Source: JAEUIE01 sp047602475 (GTDB lineage: Bacteria; Planctomycetota; Planctomycetia; Gemmatales; HRBIN36). From it: a stretch of 64,000 nucleotides of DNA. The notes under the pieces are model-generated. The model made no database searches, was not told the DNA's origin, and saw only the letters and a program-made list of their open reading frames with translations. Positions 17,887 to 26,262 of this stretch are shown here, piece after piece (the stretch's first letter is position 1; every line of letters begins with the position of its first letter). The stretch covers positions 558,001 through 622,000 of the forward strand of contig JASGHE010000002.1 in the NCBI GenBank assembly GCA_047602475.1. The letters are read 5' to 3'. A program made the position numbers and the translations under genes.

Positions 17887-19599
17887 ATGCTTGATAAAGG
17901 TCAGATTGCCAAGATACTGGATGACTGTGGTACGCTGTTGGCTCTAAAAGGTGAGAATGACTTTCGGTGCAGAGCTTACCACAATGCTGCCCGGGCGATT
18001 GAGCAGTACGAAGGTGATTTCGTTGGTGCAGTCAAGCGTAATGAACTGGGGCATGTCCCCGGTATCGGCGAGACCCTTACAGCCAAGATTCAGGAAATGG
18101 TCGCCACCGGCAAGCTGGTGTTTCACGAGAAACTTCAGGCTGAGATACCGGCCGGCCTTGTGGAAATGCTCCGCATCAATGGACTGGGGCCTAAGAAGAT
18201 CGCCCTGCTGCACGAGACCAAGAAGATTAACACCGTGGCTGAGCTGAAGGCCGCTTGTGAACGTGATGAGATCGCCGGCATGAAAGGCTTCGGTGCCAAG
18301 ACGCAGGCCAAGATTCTTGAAGGCATCGCCTTCATGGATAAGGTGGGCAATCGCTTCCTCCTCTCCGATGCGGAAGTGATTGGCAACAAACTGCTGGAAC
18401 TCGTTCGATCTGTCCCAGGTGTTCAGCGTTCAGAGCTATGTGGCAGCTATCGCCGCCGTCGGGAAACGGTGGCTGATCTCGATGTGCTCGTCAGCGCCAA
18501 GCATCCTGAGAAGGTGATGGATGTTTTCACGAAAGCTCCCGACGTGCAGCAGATACTGGGGCGAGGTCCTACCAAGTCGAGTGTGCTCCTCAACAATGGC
18601 ATCCAGGCTGATATCCGCGTCGTGGAAGACGATTCCTTCGCCTTCGCTTCGCACTACTTCACAGGCAGCAAGGATCACAACATTGCCATGAGGCAGCGAG
18701 CCATCGATCAGGGATTGCGATTGAATGAGTATGCGCTGGAAGGGGCGAAGAAGAAGCTGGCTGCCCACACGGAAGCAGAACTGTTTAAGCACCTCGGCCT
18801 AGAATACATACCACCGGAGCTACGGGAGAATACCGGCGAGATTGCTGCTGCTGAGAAGGGAACCCTGCCCGATTTGATCACGCTCGATGATCTCGTCGGC
18901 ACCCTCCATTGCCATACTACCTACAGCGATGGCGTAAATACCCTCGAGGAGATGGCACTGGCAGCCAAGAAGCTGGGCCTGAAATATCTCGGCATCGGTG
19001 ATCATTCGCAGTCCCTGGGCGTGGCACGCGGCCTGACTCCGGAACGGGTGAAGCAGCAATGGAAGGAGATCGATGCCCTCAATGAGAAGCTCAAAGGCAT
19101 CAAGCTGATCAAAGGCACTGAATGCGATATCCTCGCTGATGGCAGCATGGATTTTGATGACAAACTGCTTGCGCAGTTCGACTATGTGGTAGCCAGCGTA
19201 CACACCCACTTCACTCAGACACGGGAGCAGATGACCGAACGCATCATCAAAGCGCTCCGTCATCCTTCAGTCAGTATCCTGGGCCATCCTACCGGCAGGC
19301 TGCTTCTTAAACGTGACAGCTATGCCATCGATCTCGATGCTGTTCTTAAGGTCGCCGCTGAAACAGGTACGATCATCGAGATAAATGCTCATCCCGTGAG
19401 GCTCGATCTCGATTGGCTGCACGTGAAGCAAGCGAAAGCGATGGGCGTGAAGTTCGCCATCAATCCCGATGCCCATTCCACGGAAGAGATTGCCCTCCTC
19501 AAGTACGGTATCGACGTGGCCCGCCGAGGCTGGCTGACGAAAGACGATGTCATCAACACCAGGCCCTGGGAGAAGGCGAAGAAGTTGATGAAGTCCTAA
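17887..19599 (+). CDS. polX: DNA polymerase/3'-5' exonuclease PolX
   Basis: A bacterial family X polymerase of 570 residues, the typical length. The N-terminal helix-hairpin-helix region (about 1-140, with VPGIGETLTAKI and INGLGPKKIALL) binds DNA. The palm has LCGSYRRRRETVADLDVLV, including the G-S ... D-x-D metal-binding motif. The C-terminal PHP domain (from about 335) carries the metal ligands in LHCHTTYSDG, GIGDHSQS, GTECDI, ASVHTHF, LGHPTGRLL and NPDAHS, giving exonuclease or AP-repair activity. Likely gap-filling in base excision repair. The ATG at 17887 is chosen over TTG 17878, which would add only three residues. It stands alone before parB. Confidence 0.93.
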   Translation: MLDKGQIAKILDDCGTLLALKGENDFRCRAYHNAARAIEQYEGDFVGAVKRNELGHVPGIGETLTAKIQEMVATGKLVFHEKLQAEIPAGLVEMLRINGLGPKKIALLHETKKINTVAELKAACERDEIAGMKGFGAKTQAKILEGIAFMDKVGNRFLLSDAEVIGNKLLELVRSVPGVQRSELCGSYRRRRETVADLDVLVSAKHPEKVMDVFTKAPDVQQILGRGPTKSSVLLNNGIQADIRVVEDDSFAFASHYFTGSKDHNIAMRQRAIDQGLRLNEYALEGAKKKLAAHTEAELFKHLGLEYIPPELRENTGEIAAAEKGTLPDLITLDDLVGTLHCHTTYSDGVNTLEEMALAAKKLGLKYLGIGDHSQSLGVARGLTPERVKQQWKEIDALNEKLKGIKLIKGTECDILADGSMDFDDKLLAQFDYVVASVHTHFTQTREQMTERIIKALRHPSVSILGHPTGRLLLKRDSYAIDLDAVLKVAAETGTIIEINAHPVRLDLDWLHVKQAKAMGVKFAINPDAHSTEEIALLKYGIDVARRGWLTKDDVINTRPWEKAKKLMKS

Positions 19600-19728
19600 G
19601 TTAGCATTCATTCTAGCTTCTATCTCCTAGCTTCTAGCTACTACCCCGAACCCATGTTGTGTGAAATTCGCATCCGTGATATGCTTCCGCCCGACATTTG
19701 ATTGGGGGATAGCAAGGAGGCGAATCCC

Positions 19729-20625
19729 ATGACAGATAAACGCCGCTTAGGTCGCGGCTTGGATGCACTCTTGGGGGGCGTAGCTGCCCCGACGTCGACA
19801 GCCGTAGCCGAGCCAATCGGTACCCAGGCGCTGCCGATGGATCGCATCCACGTCAATCCAAATCAGCCTCGCAAGGACTTTGATGAAGACGATCTGACGT
19901 CACTCAAGGAAAGCCTGCGAACGCATGGTCTCCTTCAGCCGATTCTGGTCCGCCCGAAGGAAGATGGCTACGAAATTATCGCCGGCGAAAGACGTTTCCG
20001 AGCAGCCAAGGATGCAGGTTGGGCCGAGATCCCCGTGCATGTGGTCGATTTCAACGATCAAAAGGTCTTCGAAGCTGCACTCATCGAAAACCTGCAACGC
20101 ACTGATCTGAACCCCATCGAAAAGGCTCTCGGTTTCCAGGACTATCTCCAACGATACCAGGTAACCCAGGATGAACTGGCCAAAGTCGTAGGGCTGGATC
20201 GCTCCACAGTCGCTAACCTGATACGACTGCTTGAGTTAGCCCCTTCAGTACAAGATGCTGTCCGTCACGGCCAAATCAGTGCCGGGCATGCCAGGGCGCT
20301 TTTGCCGGTGGAAGAGCCTGCCCGCCAGGTGGCGCTGATGCAGGAGATCATCGCCAAGGGTCTCTCCGTCCGACAAGTGGAAGCGTTGATCAAAGTCGAA
20401 GAGCCGAGTTCAACCGCGTCTTCCAAATCGAGTAGTGCTGCGCCAGCCAAAACCGCCCACGTTCAACAGATTGAAGATGAACTGAAGCAACGGCTGACTA
20501 CCAAGGTTGCGATTCGCTTGAAATCGCACGATAAAGGGCAGATCGTCATCGGGTTTGAGAACAACGATGACTTTGAGCGTATCCTCACCGCTCTGCGGGG
20601 AGAATCGCAGCGTCATGCTGCGTGA
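19729..20625 (+). CDS. parB: ParB/Spo0J family chromosome-partitioning protein
   Basis: A 298-residue CTP-dependent DNA clamp that loads at parS. A basic N-terminus (KRRLGRGLDALLGG) is typical of chromosomal ParB and normally stimulates ParA. The ParB/Srx domain has the GERRFRAAK and ALIENLQRTDLNPIEKA motifs that bind CTP. The helix-turn-helix lies in VTQDELAKVVGLDRSTVANLIRLL (split across residues 145-170), and a dimerisation domain ends the protein. The ATG at 19729 follows a strong AAGGAGG site, so the upstream in-frame start at 19702 is rejected. parA is not adjacent, which is unusual. A parS-like site lies at 14784. Confidence 0.93.
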   Translation: MTDKRRLGRGLDALLGGVAAPTSTAVAEPIGTQALPMDRIHVNPNQPRKDFDEDDLTSLKESLRTHGLLQPILVRPKEDGYEIIAGERRFRAAKDAGWAEIPVHVVDFNDQKVFEAALIENLQRTDLNPIEKALGFQDYLQRYQVTQDELAKVVGLDRSTVANLIRLLELAPSVQDAVRHGQISAGHARALLPVEEPARQVALMQEIIAKGLSVRQVEALIKVEEPSSTASSKSSSAAPAKTAHVQQIEDELKQRLTTKVAIRLKSHDKGQIVIGFENNDDFERILTALRGESQRHAA

Positions 20626-20628
20626 ACC

Positions 20629-20656
20629 TTGGTGTTCCACTGTGGTTCTGTAGAAT
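20629..20656 (+). promoter_or_regulatory. Putative promoter of tRNA-Pro
   Basis: TTGGTG and TAGAAT with a 16-base spacer, the -10 box ending 11 bases before the mature tRNA. Inferred from sequence resemblance only. Confidence 0.4.
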
Positions 20657-20667
20657 GTGAATCACGA

Positions 20668-20742
20668 CGGGGTGTAGCTCAGCCTGGCTAGAGCACCTGG
20701 TTTGGGACCAGGACGTCGCAGGTTCGAATCCTGTCACCCCGA
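20668..20742 (+). tRNA. tRNA-Pro (anticodon TGG)
   Basis: A 75-base cloverleaf. The acceptor arms CGGGGTG / CACCCCG begin with C as in bacterial tRNA-Pro. The D-arm is GCTC...GAGC, the anticodon stem CTGGT / ACCAG has loop TTTGGGA (anticodon TGG), and the T-arm is CAGGTTCGAATCCTG. CCA is not encoded. Confidence 0.96.
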
Positions 20743-20781
20743 TTTTAGTTGTCTTTGTTTGAGAATGTGACGAAATCGCCA

Positions 20782-20816
20782 AGTGTCATGCCCGCTCTGG
20801 GCATGACACTTTTTTT
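20782..20816 (+). terminator. Rho-independent terminator after tRNA-Pro
   Basis: A 12-bp stem AGTGTCATGCCC / GGGCATGACACT with loop GCTCT, then seven Ts. Confidence 0.92.
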
Positions 20817-20847
20817 GCAGTGCAGAAGCTATTCAGCTCTCTGCTGA

Positions 20848-22296
20848 CTAATTGAAAACGAGCTCATCCTGATTCGGGTTATAGAGCCAGGGTGTATCTC
20901 GGTTGTACCATTGATTGTTTAGCAGCTGAACATAGTCGACGAAGAAGGAGTCGGCGCCGTTGCCGCCCTGGAGTTCATCCTTGGAATTGTCAAGGCCGTG
21001 GGGTGAGCCACCTTTAAGGTAGTCGTCGCCATTATCGCCGTAGAGCCAATCTTTGCCGTTGTCGCCGTACATGATGTCGTTGCCGTCGTTGCCGTGCATG
21101 GTGTCGTTGCCATCGCCGCCCGACATGCCGTCGTTACCCTCGCCACCATTCATAGTATCGTTGCCATCACCGCCACGGAGGTTGTCGTTGCCTTTGTCGC
21201 CAAAGAGCAGATCGATACCGATGCCGCCATCGAGGGTATCATCGCCATCTCCAGCGAAGACAGCGTCGTTGCCTTTATCGCCCTGAATGTAGTCGTTGCC
21301 CGTGCCGCCATCGATGATGTCGTTCCCTTCACCTCCGAAGAGTTCATCATCGCCGGCTCGTCCATTGATGTAGTCGTTGCCTCGCCCGCCATGGATGGTG
21401 TCGGCATAGCCTGGTGAGGAGACGGGATCGCCGACCAGCGAATCGTTACCGAACTCGAGGGCGTTGTTGCTGTCAGGGGCATCGCCAAAGATATAGTCTT
21501 TGCCTTCACCGCCGTTGATGGAGTCGTTCCCACCGTTGCCGTAGAGGGCATCATTCCCTTCGCCGCCGTCGATGGTATCTTTCCCGCCGAGAAGAGCCTG
21601 GGCAACGTAGAGGATGCCCGCTTGTTCTTTGGAGACGTCGCCATAAACGATGTCATCACCTTTTTCACCGTTGATAACATCGTTACCCAATCCTCCTTCG
21701 AGGTAATCGTCACCCATGCCTCCGTTGATGGTGTCGTTGCCGTTGCCGCCGAAGAGTCGGTCGTTGCCTTCGAGGCCCCAGAGGGTGTCGTTGCCATTAT
21801 CGCCGTTGAGCACGTCGTCGGTGCCATCGTGTGAGCCGGCGAGTACGTCGTTACCCTCGCCACCGCTGGCGAGGATATTCAACTTTCCTGATGGATTGAA
21901 AAGATAGCCGGGAGGATAAACCGCCAGCGAGCCGAGCACTTCAAATCGATCATTACCGCCACGACCTTCGAAGACGATACTATCGGCCCAGGGGCCGGGA
22001 GCGGAATAGTTGGAATCCCACAAGTGGACGTTGGCAATGAACTTTCCATGATCACGAACAGTGATCACATCATCGTAGATGGTGAAAGGATCCTTTTGAT
22101 CCCACTGCACTGTGATGTAGTTGTCCGCGTCGTCACCAACGATTTTGATTTTTGAAGTATAGTCGTCGAATACTCCGGCATATCCGCTGACAGATACGGC
22201 CATGAGATTCCGGTCTTCGAGGTTTTCGAGACGCAGACGAGCTTTCTGGAAAGGAACCGGCTTGCCGGGTTTGCTTTTGAGCCAATGGCGTAACAT
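20848..22296 (-). CDS. RTX/haemolysin-type Ca2+-binding repeat protein with LEDR N-terminus
   Basis: A protein of 482 residues. The N-terminus has a basic stretch and LRLENLEDRNLMAV, the LEDR-type export-associated motif seen at the start of many large planctomycete surface proteins. Residues about 50-140 form a beta-rich domain of unknown type. From about 140 there are some 25 nonapeptide units of the G-G-x-G-x-D-x-U-x type (for example GGEGNDVLAG), which form a Ca2+-filled parallel beta-roll. The end (FFVDYVQLLNNQWYN ...) caps the roll. Probably a secreted or surface structural protein; no enzyme domain is visible. The ATG at 22296, 8 bases after GGAG, is preferred to TTG at 22314. Confidence 0.85.
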   Translation of the reverse strand: MLRHWLKSKPGKPVPFQKARLRLENLEDRNLMAVSVSGYAGVFDDYTSKIKIVGDDADNYITVQWDQKDPFTIYDDVITVRDHGKFIANVHLWDSNYSAPGPWADSIVFEGRGGNDRFEVLGSLAVYPPGYLFNPSGKLNILASGGEGNDVLAGSHDGTDDVLNGDNGNDTLWGLEGNDRLFGGNGNDTINGGMGDDYLEGGLGNDVINGEKGDDIVYGDVSKEQAGILYVAQALLGGKDTIDGGEGNDALYGNGGNDSINGGEGKDYIFGDAPDSNNALEFGNDSLVGDPVSSPGYADTIHGGRGNDYINGRAGDDELFGGEGNDIIDGGTGNDYIQGDKGNDAVFAGDGDDTLDGGIGIDLLFGDKGNDNLRGGDGNDTMNGGEGNDGMSGGDGNDTMHGNDGNDIMYGDNGKDWLYGDNGDDYLKGGSPHGLDNSKDELQGGNGADSFFVDYVQLLNNQWYNRDTPWLYNPNQDELVFN

Positions 22297-22376
22297 GACA
22301 GACACTCCGCGCAACTAGGCCAGGCACCACCGCTGTAGTGTGAAGGCACGTTGGCATGGACAAGCCCGAATGGATG

Positions 22377-22397
22377 TGTTTCAGAACATCTGAAACA
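22377..22397. promoter_or_regulatory. 21-bp perfect palindrome upstream of the RTX gene
   Basis: TGTTTCAGA-ACA-TCTGAAACA, 80 bases upstream of the RTX start. It has the form of a repressor operator. Its half-sites TGTTTCA and TGAAACA are those of parS, but the spacing is 7 rather than 2. Function unknown. Confidence 0.45.
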
Positions 22398-22417
22398 ACC
22401 CCCGGCAATCGCCGGGG
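22391..22417 (-). terminator. Possible terminator on the minus strand
   Basis: The stem CCCCGGC-GATT-GCCGGGG (read on the minus strand) is followed by GTTGTTTC, about 145 bases after the stop of the membrane protein gene at 22561. The T-run is imperfect. Confidence 0.4.
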
Positions 22418-22560
22418 TTAGCGGTTAGAAAGACTTGTTCCTACTTGCTAAGCACGTTATGCGAGTGAATGGGCCTCAAATTCTGCAAACAGATTCTTGC
22501 AAAGAAAAACGCCCAATATCACGCTCATGTAGAAGGCACATGTGTGGAGTTAAGAGTTAT

Positions 22561-23052
22561 TTACCTATGCAATACTTGATTAAGATGCCAGCATAGCCCG
22601 GCAAACGCCAGCACAGTAACAATACTGGCCAGCAGTAGACCCCAGCCGAGTCGTCTTGAAAAAACAAATCCAAAGCCGGCGATAGCAGATACCAGCACCA
22701 GAGTGCCTAGCATCACAGAGTAAGTGACCACATGTGTCAGAGGCAGTAGTTGTTGAAGTTGAGCCGGTTGTTGTTTGAGTTGATCGTTTTTCAAGGTAGT
22801 CAGAAGGATGACGTCGAAACAGGTAGCAAAAATGTAGATCAGCGATGAAAGGCTGAGCATCAAGAGAAGATAACGAAAGATGCGCTCTCGATGGGCGGAA
22901 GAGAGGATCGCAACAGCTCCCCCGATGGCAAACGCTCCAAAGATCGTGGCAGCGATAAGCATTTGCGACAATGTTTCACGTCGAAACTGTAACACTACCT
23001 GCAAATCATCAATGTTGATAGCTTTCTCCTCTGAGTGACACCATTGTGACAA
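22561..23052 (-). CDS. Hypothetical four-helix membrane protein
   Basis: A protein of up to 163 residues with four hydrophobic segments (about 31-50, 61-84, 107-128 and 135-155) and a short polar N-terminus. Not recognised as a named family. The start is uncertain. The listed TTG at 23052 lies before an AGAGGAG ribosome site, which would instead point to a downstream ATT or TTG start around 23013-23004. The mature hydrophobic core is the same in either case. No functional context. Confidence 0.6.
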   Translation of the reverse strand: MSQWCHSEEKAINIDDLQVVLQFRRETLSQMLIAATIFGAFAIGGAVAILSSAHRERIFRYLLLMLSLSSLIYIFATCFDVILLTTLKNDQLKQQPAQLQQLLPLTHVVTYSVMLGTLVLVSAIAGFGFVFSRRLGWGLLLASIVTVLAFAGLCWHLNQVLHR

Positions 23053-23147
23053 GCGGACGGCAGCATATCAAGCCGAACTGTTTGGCAATGAACAAGACTT
23101 TGTCGTGGTCTTGTCTGGTTTGTGGCGATGACAGAGCCTCTGCAAGG

Positions 23148-24102
23148 TTAAGGTACCCAGCCGGGCAAAGCGGCTGCCTGTTTCACCCAACTCGCCATCT
23201 GGGCTTCGTCGAGTGGATCGTCTTCATACATATCGAGGTAGTCGCACTTCCTTTTGCTTCGATTCGCCAGGCGGGATTGGACGCAGCGAAGTACCGCGGA
23301 AAAAAGAGACCTTGATATACTTCGTCATGCAATGAAAACCAAGGAAGAAGCCTTGGCCCTCAATGCCATAAAAGGGGGTGTTCCATTTCACAGCTTTGCG
23401 GACGTTGGGCACGTACTTAACGATGATCGTATCAAGCCAGCGCCCGATGTGACTCTTCCAGCCCGGCATGGCTGCGAGGTAGGCCTGTACCGGGGCGTCG
23501 CCGTCGGCCTTGGCGATCTGCGGGTTGCCGCCTGAGAGAAGGACCACGCCTTGCGCATTCTTTTGCATCTTGTTGGGCTTGGCCTTGGTCTTCGAGGTGC
23601 TCGACCGCAGATTCTCCTCGACCGCTGCCTGGATCAACGCCTTGAACGCTTCGGCATCGAGAGCATCTCCCTCCCGGATATCGATGGCTCGGCGGGTATT
23701 CCCCTCAAGGCTGGAGTTGAAGAGCCCGTGTGGGTCGTCGAGCGATGCCCCCTTGGCGAAGGTCAACTTCACCACTTCCTTATAGGTCTCCCCGGTGCAG
23801 ATGATGCCGGCGTGCAACCAGACGGGCACCCCCCAGGGGTTCGAGGGCTTGACCCATTTGCATTCCTCCACAATGTCGGGGTCCGCCTTGTGGATCGCGC
23901 GACGAAGCTCCGCCAGCGTTTCGCCCCGCCAATCACCGAGAGATCGAATCTTCTCGTCGATGATATGCGACGCCGCAAAGGTCGCACCTTTCGCACCGGG
24001 CTTGGTCTTCGTTGGTTTGACTGCTAGCGGGCGTCCGCCACTACGACGAGACGTTGTCTTAGTCTTTGGTTTCGATTTGCCCTGCGTCATCTTTGACCTC
24101 AT
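23148..24102 (-). pseudogene. DUF1801 protein (two domains), frameshifted near 23241
   Basis: The main frame (23224-24102) encodes a basic Lys/Thr-rich N-terminal tail and then two DUF1801 (YdhG-like) domains. The first, about 45-165, contains EECKWVKPSNPWGVPVW. The second, about 195-290, contains AVKWNTPFYGIEGQGFFLGF and KVSFFRGTSL. After KEVR the frame ends in five unrelated residues. One frame over, the expected family ending continues at once (YLDMYEDDPLDEAQMASW, then VKQAAALPGW) to a stop at 23148. One extra base at about 23241 explains this. DUF1801 is a small fold of uncertain function related to frataxin/YdeI-like proteins. Confidence 0.75.
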
Positions 24103-24142
24103 ACTTTCGATGTTTCAAGAGTTGATCGATTCAGAGGACTGA

Positions 24143-24560
24143 TCACTCCTCAGCCTCCTTGAGTGTCCGTTCCAGCTCCTGTCGTAGCTCTGCTTCGTCC
24201 GGCGAGAGGGTCGTCAATCTTGAGAAGTTCGACCACATGAGACCAGCTCAATAGTCCAGACAGTGTCTAGACTTTTTGGTAAGTAACATAGAACTGCCGC
24301 ATAAAGAACACATTACTCCGACTGAAACCCTTGCCATGCCTGTGTCGTAAATCCTGAGCCAGTCGGGTGATAAGCCCGGTGCCGTACTCGGCTTTCGTCT
24401 GACCCCCTAGTTCGAATTCGACGATATGCCGGCCAATTCGCCAGTAGGTTTCAAGGAGATGGACACTGGCAGCCCTCACTGCGCTGGACTGCCCTGTACG
24501 AAGTGTCGCAGAGATGAGCTTCAGCAACTGAGTGTAGTTGGAGGTTGGCATTAGTTCCAT
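24143..24560 (-). pseudogene. Remnant of a DUF1016 (YhcG-type PDDEXK nuclease) gene
   Basis: The first 97 codons encode the N-terminal DUF1016 domain (RIGRHIVEFELGGQTKAEYG, then FSRSNVFFMRQFYVTYQK). A TAG then interrupts the frame. The same frame continues after the stop with TLSGLLSWSHVVELLKIDDP, the next conserved DUF1016 block. The sequence then jumps, in another frame, to DEAELRQELERTLKEAEE and a stop at 24143, which looks like the extreme C-terminus of the family. Most of the nuclease domain (normally about 340 residues in total) is therefore deleted. Intact YhcG-like proteins are often linked to restriction-modification or mobile regions; none is seen here. Confidence 0.7.
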
Positions 24561-24658
24561 TTGCGTCCTCTTCTAAGCCATATCGCAGTGTATCAGAACA
24601 GGTTGCAGGGTAATACATTTACTCGTGCATAACCCACGGCTTTCAGCACATTTCCAAG

Positions 24659-24868
24659 CTAGGCCGATTCTTTCGAAAACAGACGCCGAATTACATGCCC
24701 CTTCCACATCCAGAATCCCGTCAGCACCAGCAGAGGAAAGAAGACAAAGCGAGTTGGCCCGGCGTAGTCGGGAAGGTTTGCGAACGGACTGTAGACATAG
24801 CCGGCAAGTGGAATGGCCAAGACCATGTGGATGCCGCGAATGATGGAGCGTTTGGTGGATGCGGTCAT
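24659..24868 (-). CDS. Small two-helix membrane protein
   Basis: A protein of 69 residues starting at an ATG 9 bases after AGGA. Two hydrophobic segments (about 12-28 and 42-58) are joined by YSPFANLPDYAGPTRF, and the end is basic (GHVIRRLFSKESA). Similar short proteins occur in Bacteroidetes and Planctomycetes, to my recollection, with no assigned function. A longer frame from 24991 is rejected because it runs into the tail of the HNH-like gene. Confidence 0.55.
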   Translation of the reverse strand: MTASTKRSIIRGIHMVLAIPLAGYVYSPFANLPDYAGPTRFVFFPLLVLTGFWMWKGHVIRRLFSKESA

Positions 24869-24914
24869 GAGGGTGTCCTGAGTGGTTTTGTAACAAAGTT
24901 GAGCATGCACGAAG

Positions 24915-25373
24915 TTAAGACCTAATGTCACTGTGACTGTTGGCCGCACTGGCGAACTTACAGACGCGCTGGCAGAGTTCAAGGAATTCACTGTAAGTCA
25001 GATCATTCTTCGCATCGTTCGTGCGCCAACCACACAATCTAAAGTTTGCCGCACTTGTTCCATCTCCAACGTGATCCACTGAGGGCAGGAGAGCAAACAA
25101 GGCCTTATATTTTCTTCGTTTCGCTTTCGACTCCGCATTGTTGTAAGTAGAGATGAGCGACCAATCTAGTCGTTCGCCAGTGTACGAATCAAACTCGCCT
25201 TTTGTACGTACGGCATTGTGAATCGCTTCTCGATAAGACTTCGGCGAATCCAATACATTACCACGCTTGCGGTCACGTTTGATATGACGTTTCGCTGCAC
25301 GTCTCAGCCAACGTTCGTACTTCTCTTGATTGCAAACATCTTTCAGGAAACTAGGAAGATAGTATTTTCGCAT
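24915..25373 (-). CDS. HNH-nuclease-like hypothetical protein
   Basis: A protein of 152 residues, very basic in the first third (RWLRRAAKRHIKRDRKRG). The centre contains YTGERLDW, then AKRRKYKALFALLPSVDH and later FRLCGWRTNDAKNDLTYSEF. The order Y-T-G-x-x-L ... L-P-x-V-D-H ... C-x-x-x-N-x-x-K-x-x-L resembles compact HNH/McrA-like proteins, in which the D-H pair is catalytic and the N-x-x-K segment forms the alpha helix of the finger. The usual CxxC zinc pairs are absent. DNA cleavage is an inference. It follows the ArsR-SRPBCC pair with no obvious operon link. Confidence 0.55.
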   Translation of the reverse strand: MRKYYLPSFLKDVCNQEKYERWLRRAAKRHIKRDRKRGNVLDSPKSYREAIHNAVRTKGEFDSYTGERLDWSLISTYNNAESKAKRRKYKALFALLPSVDHVGDGTSAANFRLCGWRTNDAKNDLTYSEFLELCQRVCKFASAANSHSDIRS

Positions 25374-25413
25374 GGTTCGCTCTGATGAGGTTAAGTTTGA
25401 TTTTGTAGAGTTG

Positions 25414-25842
25414 CTAAGGTCGCTTCGCCACCACCACCACCAGCTGCTTCAGCATCTTCGCCCAACCATACTCGGCGCCCTTGAACGCCTGTTCGCCGAA
25501 CTCCTGGGTGATATCGAAGCCTGAGTGTTCAAAGAGCAGGCGTGTGCCGTTGCCGTCCGGTTCGAGGCGGAAGCTCACCTTCGTATCGACGAGCGCACCG
25601 GCTGACCACGAGAACACCAGTTGACTCGGAGCTTCGCACTCCAGCACCTGGCAGTTCACCGTCAGCCCCTCGAAGTTCACCTTGGGATTCGGCGGCACCT
25701 GGAACGTGAAGTGATGGCCAACCTTTGGCTCGAAGTCGTTGGGGAACATCCACTCGGCCAGCGTGGCGCTCTCGGTGATCGCCTGCCAGACATGTTCCCG
25801 TGGCTGGGGAAAGAGCATCTCTCGTTGAATCGTTTTGCTCAT
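25414..25842 (-). CDS. SRPBCC (AHSA1/START-like) domain protein
   Basis: A protein of 142 residues with the Bet v1-like ligand-binding fold. The start REMLFPQPREHVWQAIT and ATLAEWMFPNDFEPKVGHHF are typical of the AHSA1 family, and the C-terminal helix is GAEYGWAKMLKQL. The ATG at 25842 overlaps the TGA of the upstream ArsR gene (ATGA), showing translational coupling. Such pairs are widespread, and the SRPBCC protein is presumed to bind a small hydrophobic ligand or act as effector of the regulator. Ligand unknown. The longer frame from 25920 is rejected because it is an out-of-frame read of arsR. Confidence 0.85.
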   Translation of the reverse strand: MSKTIQREMLFPQPREHVWQAITESATLAEWMFPNDFEPKVGHHFTFQVPPNPKVNFEGLTVNCQVLECEAPSQLVFSWSAGALVDTKVSFRLEPDGNGTRLLFEHSGFDITQEFGEQAFKGAEYGWAKMLKQLVVVVAKRP

Positions 25843-26171
25843 GCTTTGCCTCTTTTGGCGAGCAGCTTTTGAAGGCGACCCAGGCGGTTGTCCCAGAACC
25901 GTTCGTACTGGGCGATCCATTCCCGCACGGTGCCGAGCCGTTCCGGGATGAAATGGTAACGGCGTTCGCGGCCATGCCGTTGTTCAGTCACGAGGCCCGA
26001 ATCGAGCAGGACCCGCAGATGCTGCGACACCGCCGGACGGCTCATCTTGAAGTGCCCGGCAATCGTATTGACCGAACGATCTTCCACTGCCAGCAGGTCA
26101 AGCATATGCCGCCGTGCCGGATGGCTGATCGCCGTGAAAACATCAGAGCCACGTTTGAGTGCTGCTACCAT
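25839..26171 (-). CDS. ArsR-family transcriptional regulator
   Basis: A protein of 110 residues with a winged helix-turn-helix. ISHPARRHMLDLL is the classic first helix, and the recognition helix is in MSRPAVSQHLRVLLDSGLV, followed by the wing EQRHGRERRYHF. No metal-binding Cys motif is present, so it is of the non-metal type commonly paired with SRPBCC proteins. The ATG at 26171 is preferred to 26207 because it gives the standard start just before DVFTAISHP. The alternative would place the operator palindrome inside the coding region. Likely autorepressor acting on the palindrome at 26183-26202. Confidence 0.88.
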   Translation of the reverse strand: MVAALKRGSDVFTAISHPARRHMLDLLAVEDRSVNTIAGHFKMSRPAVSQHLRVLLDSGLVTEQRHGRERRYHFIPERLGTVREWIAQYERFWDNRLGRLQKLLAKRGKA

Positions 26172-26182
26172 GTGACCAGTAT

Positions 26183-26202
26183 AGGTAAGTAAATGCTTAC
26201 CT
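26183..26202. promoter_or_regulatory. Putative ArsR operator (20-bp near-perfect palindrome)
   Basis: AGGTAAGTAAATGCTTACCT has 7-bp perfect outer arms (AGGTAAG / CTTACCT) and begins 12 bases upstream of the arsR ATG. It is well placed to block the promoter or early transcript of the ArsR-SRPBCC operon. It also lies in the divergent space shared with the phosphatase gene at 26263. Confidence 0.6.
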
Positions 26203-26262
26203 GTCAAGTAAAATCTGTAATCATGATAGGCATCACATGGCAGCAGCGACTATGATGGAGGC

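Noticed and set aside
19612..19645. Short direct repeats of CTAGCTTCT between polX and parB
   Set aside because: Too short and degenerate to call an element; no structure forms.
20585..20782. Minus-strand frame of 65 codons reading TGFEPATSWSQTRCSSQA
   Set aside because: It is the reverse translation of tRNA-Pro, a well-known spurious protein, not a gene.
22377..22417. Riboswitch or structured leader upstream of the RTX gene
   Set aside because: Two independent hairpins are seen but no known aptamer core; simple operator and terminator readings explain them.
22972..22990. Second parS-like sequence TGTTTCACGTCGAAAC
   Set aside because: It has an extra base in the centre and lies inside a coding region, so symmetrical ParB binding is unlikely.
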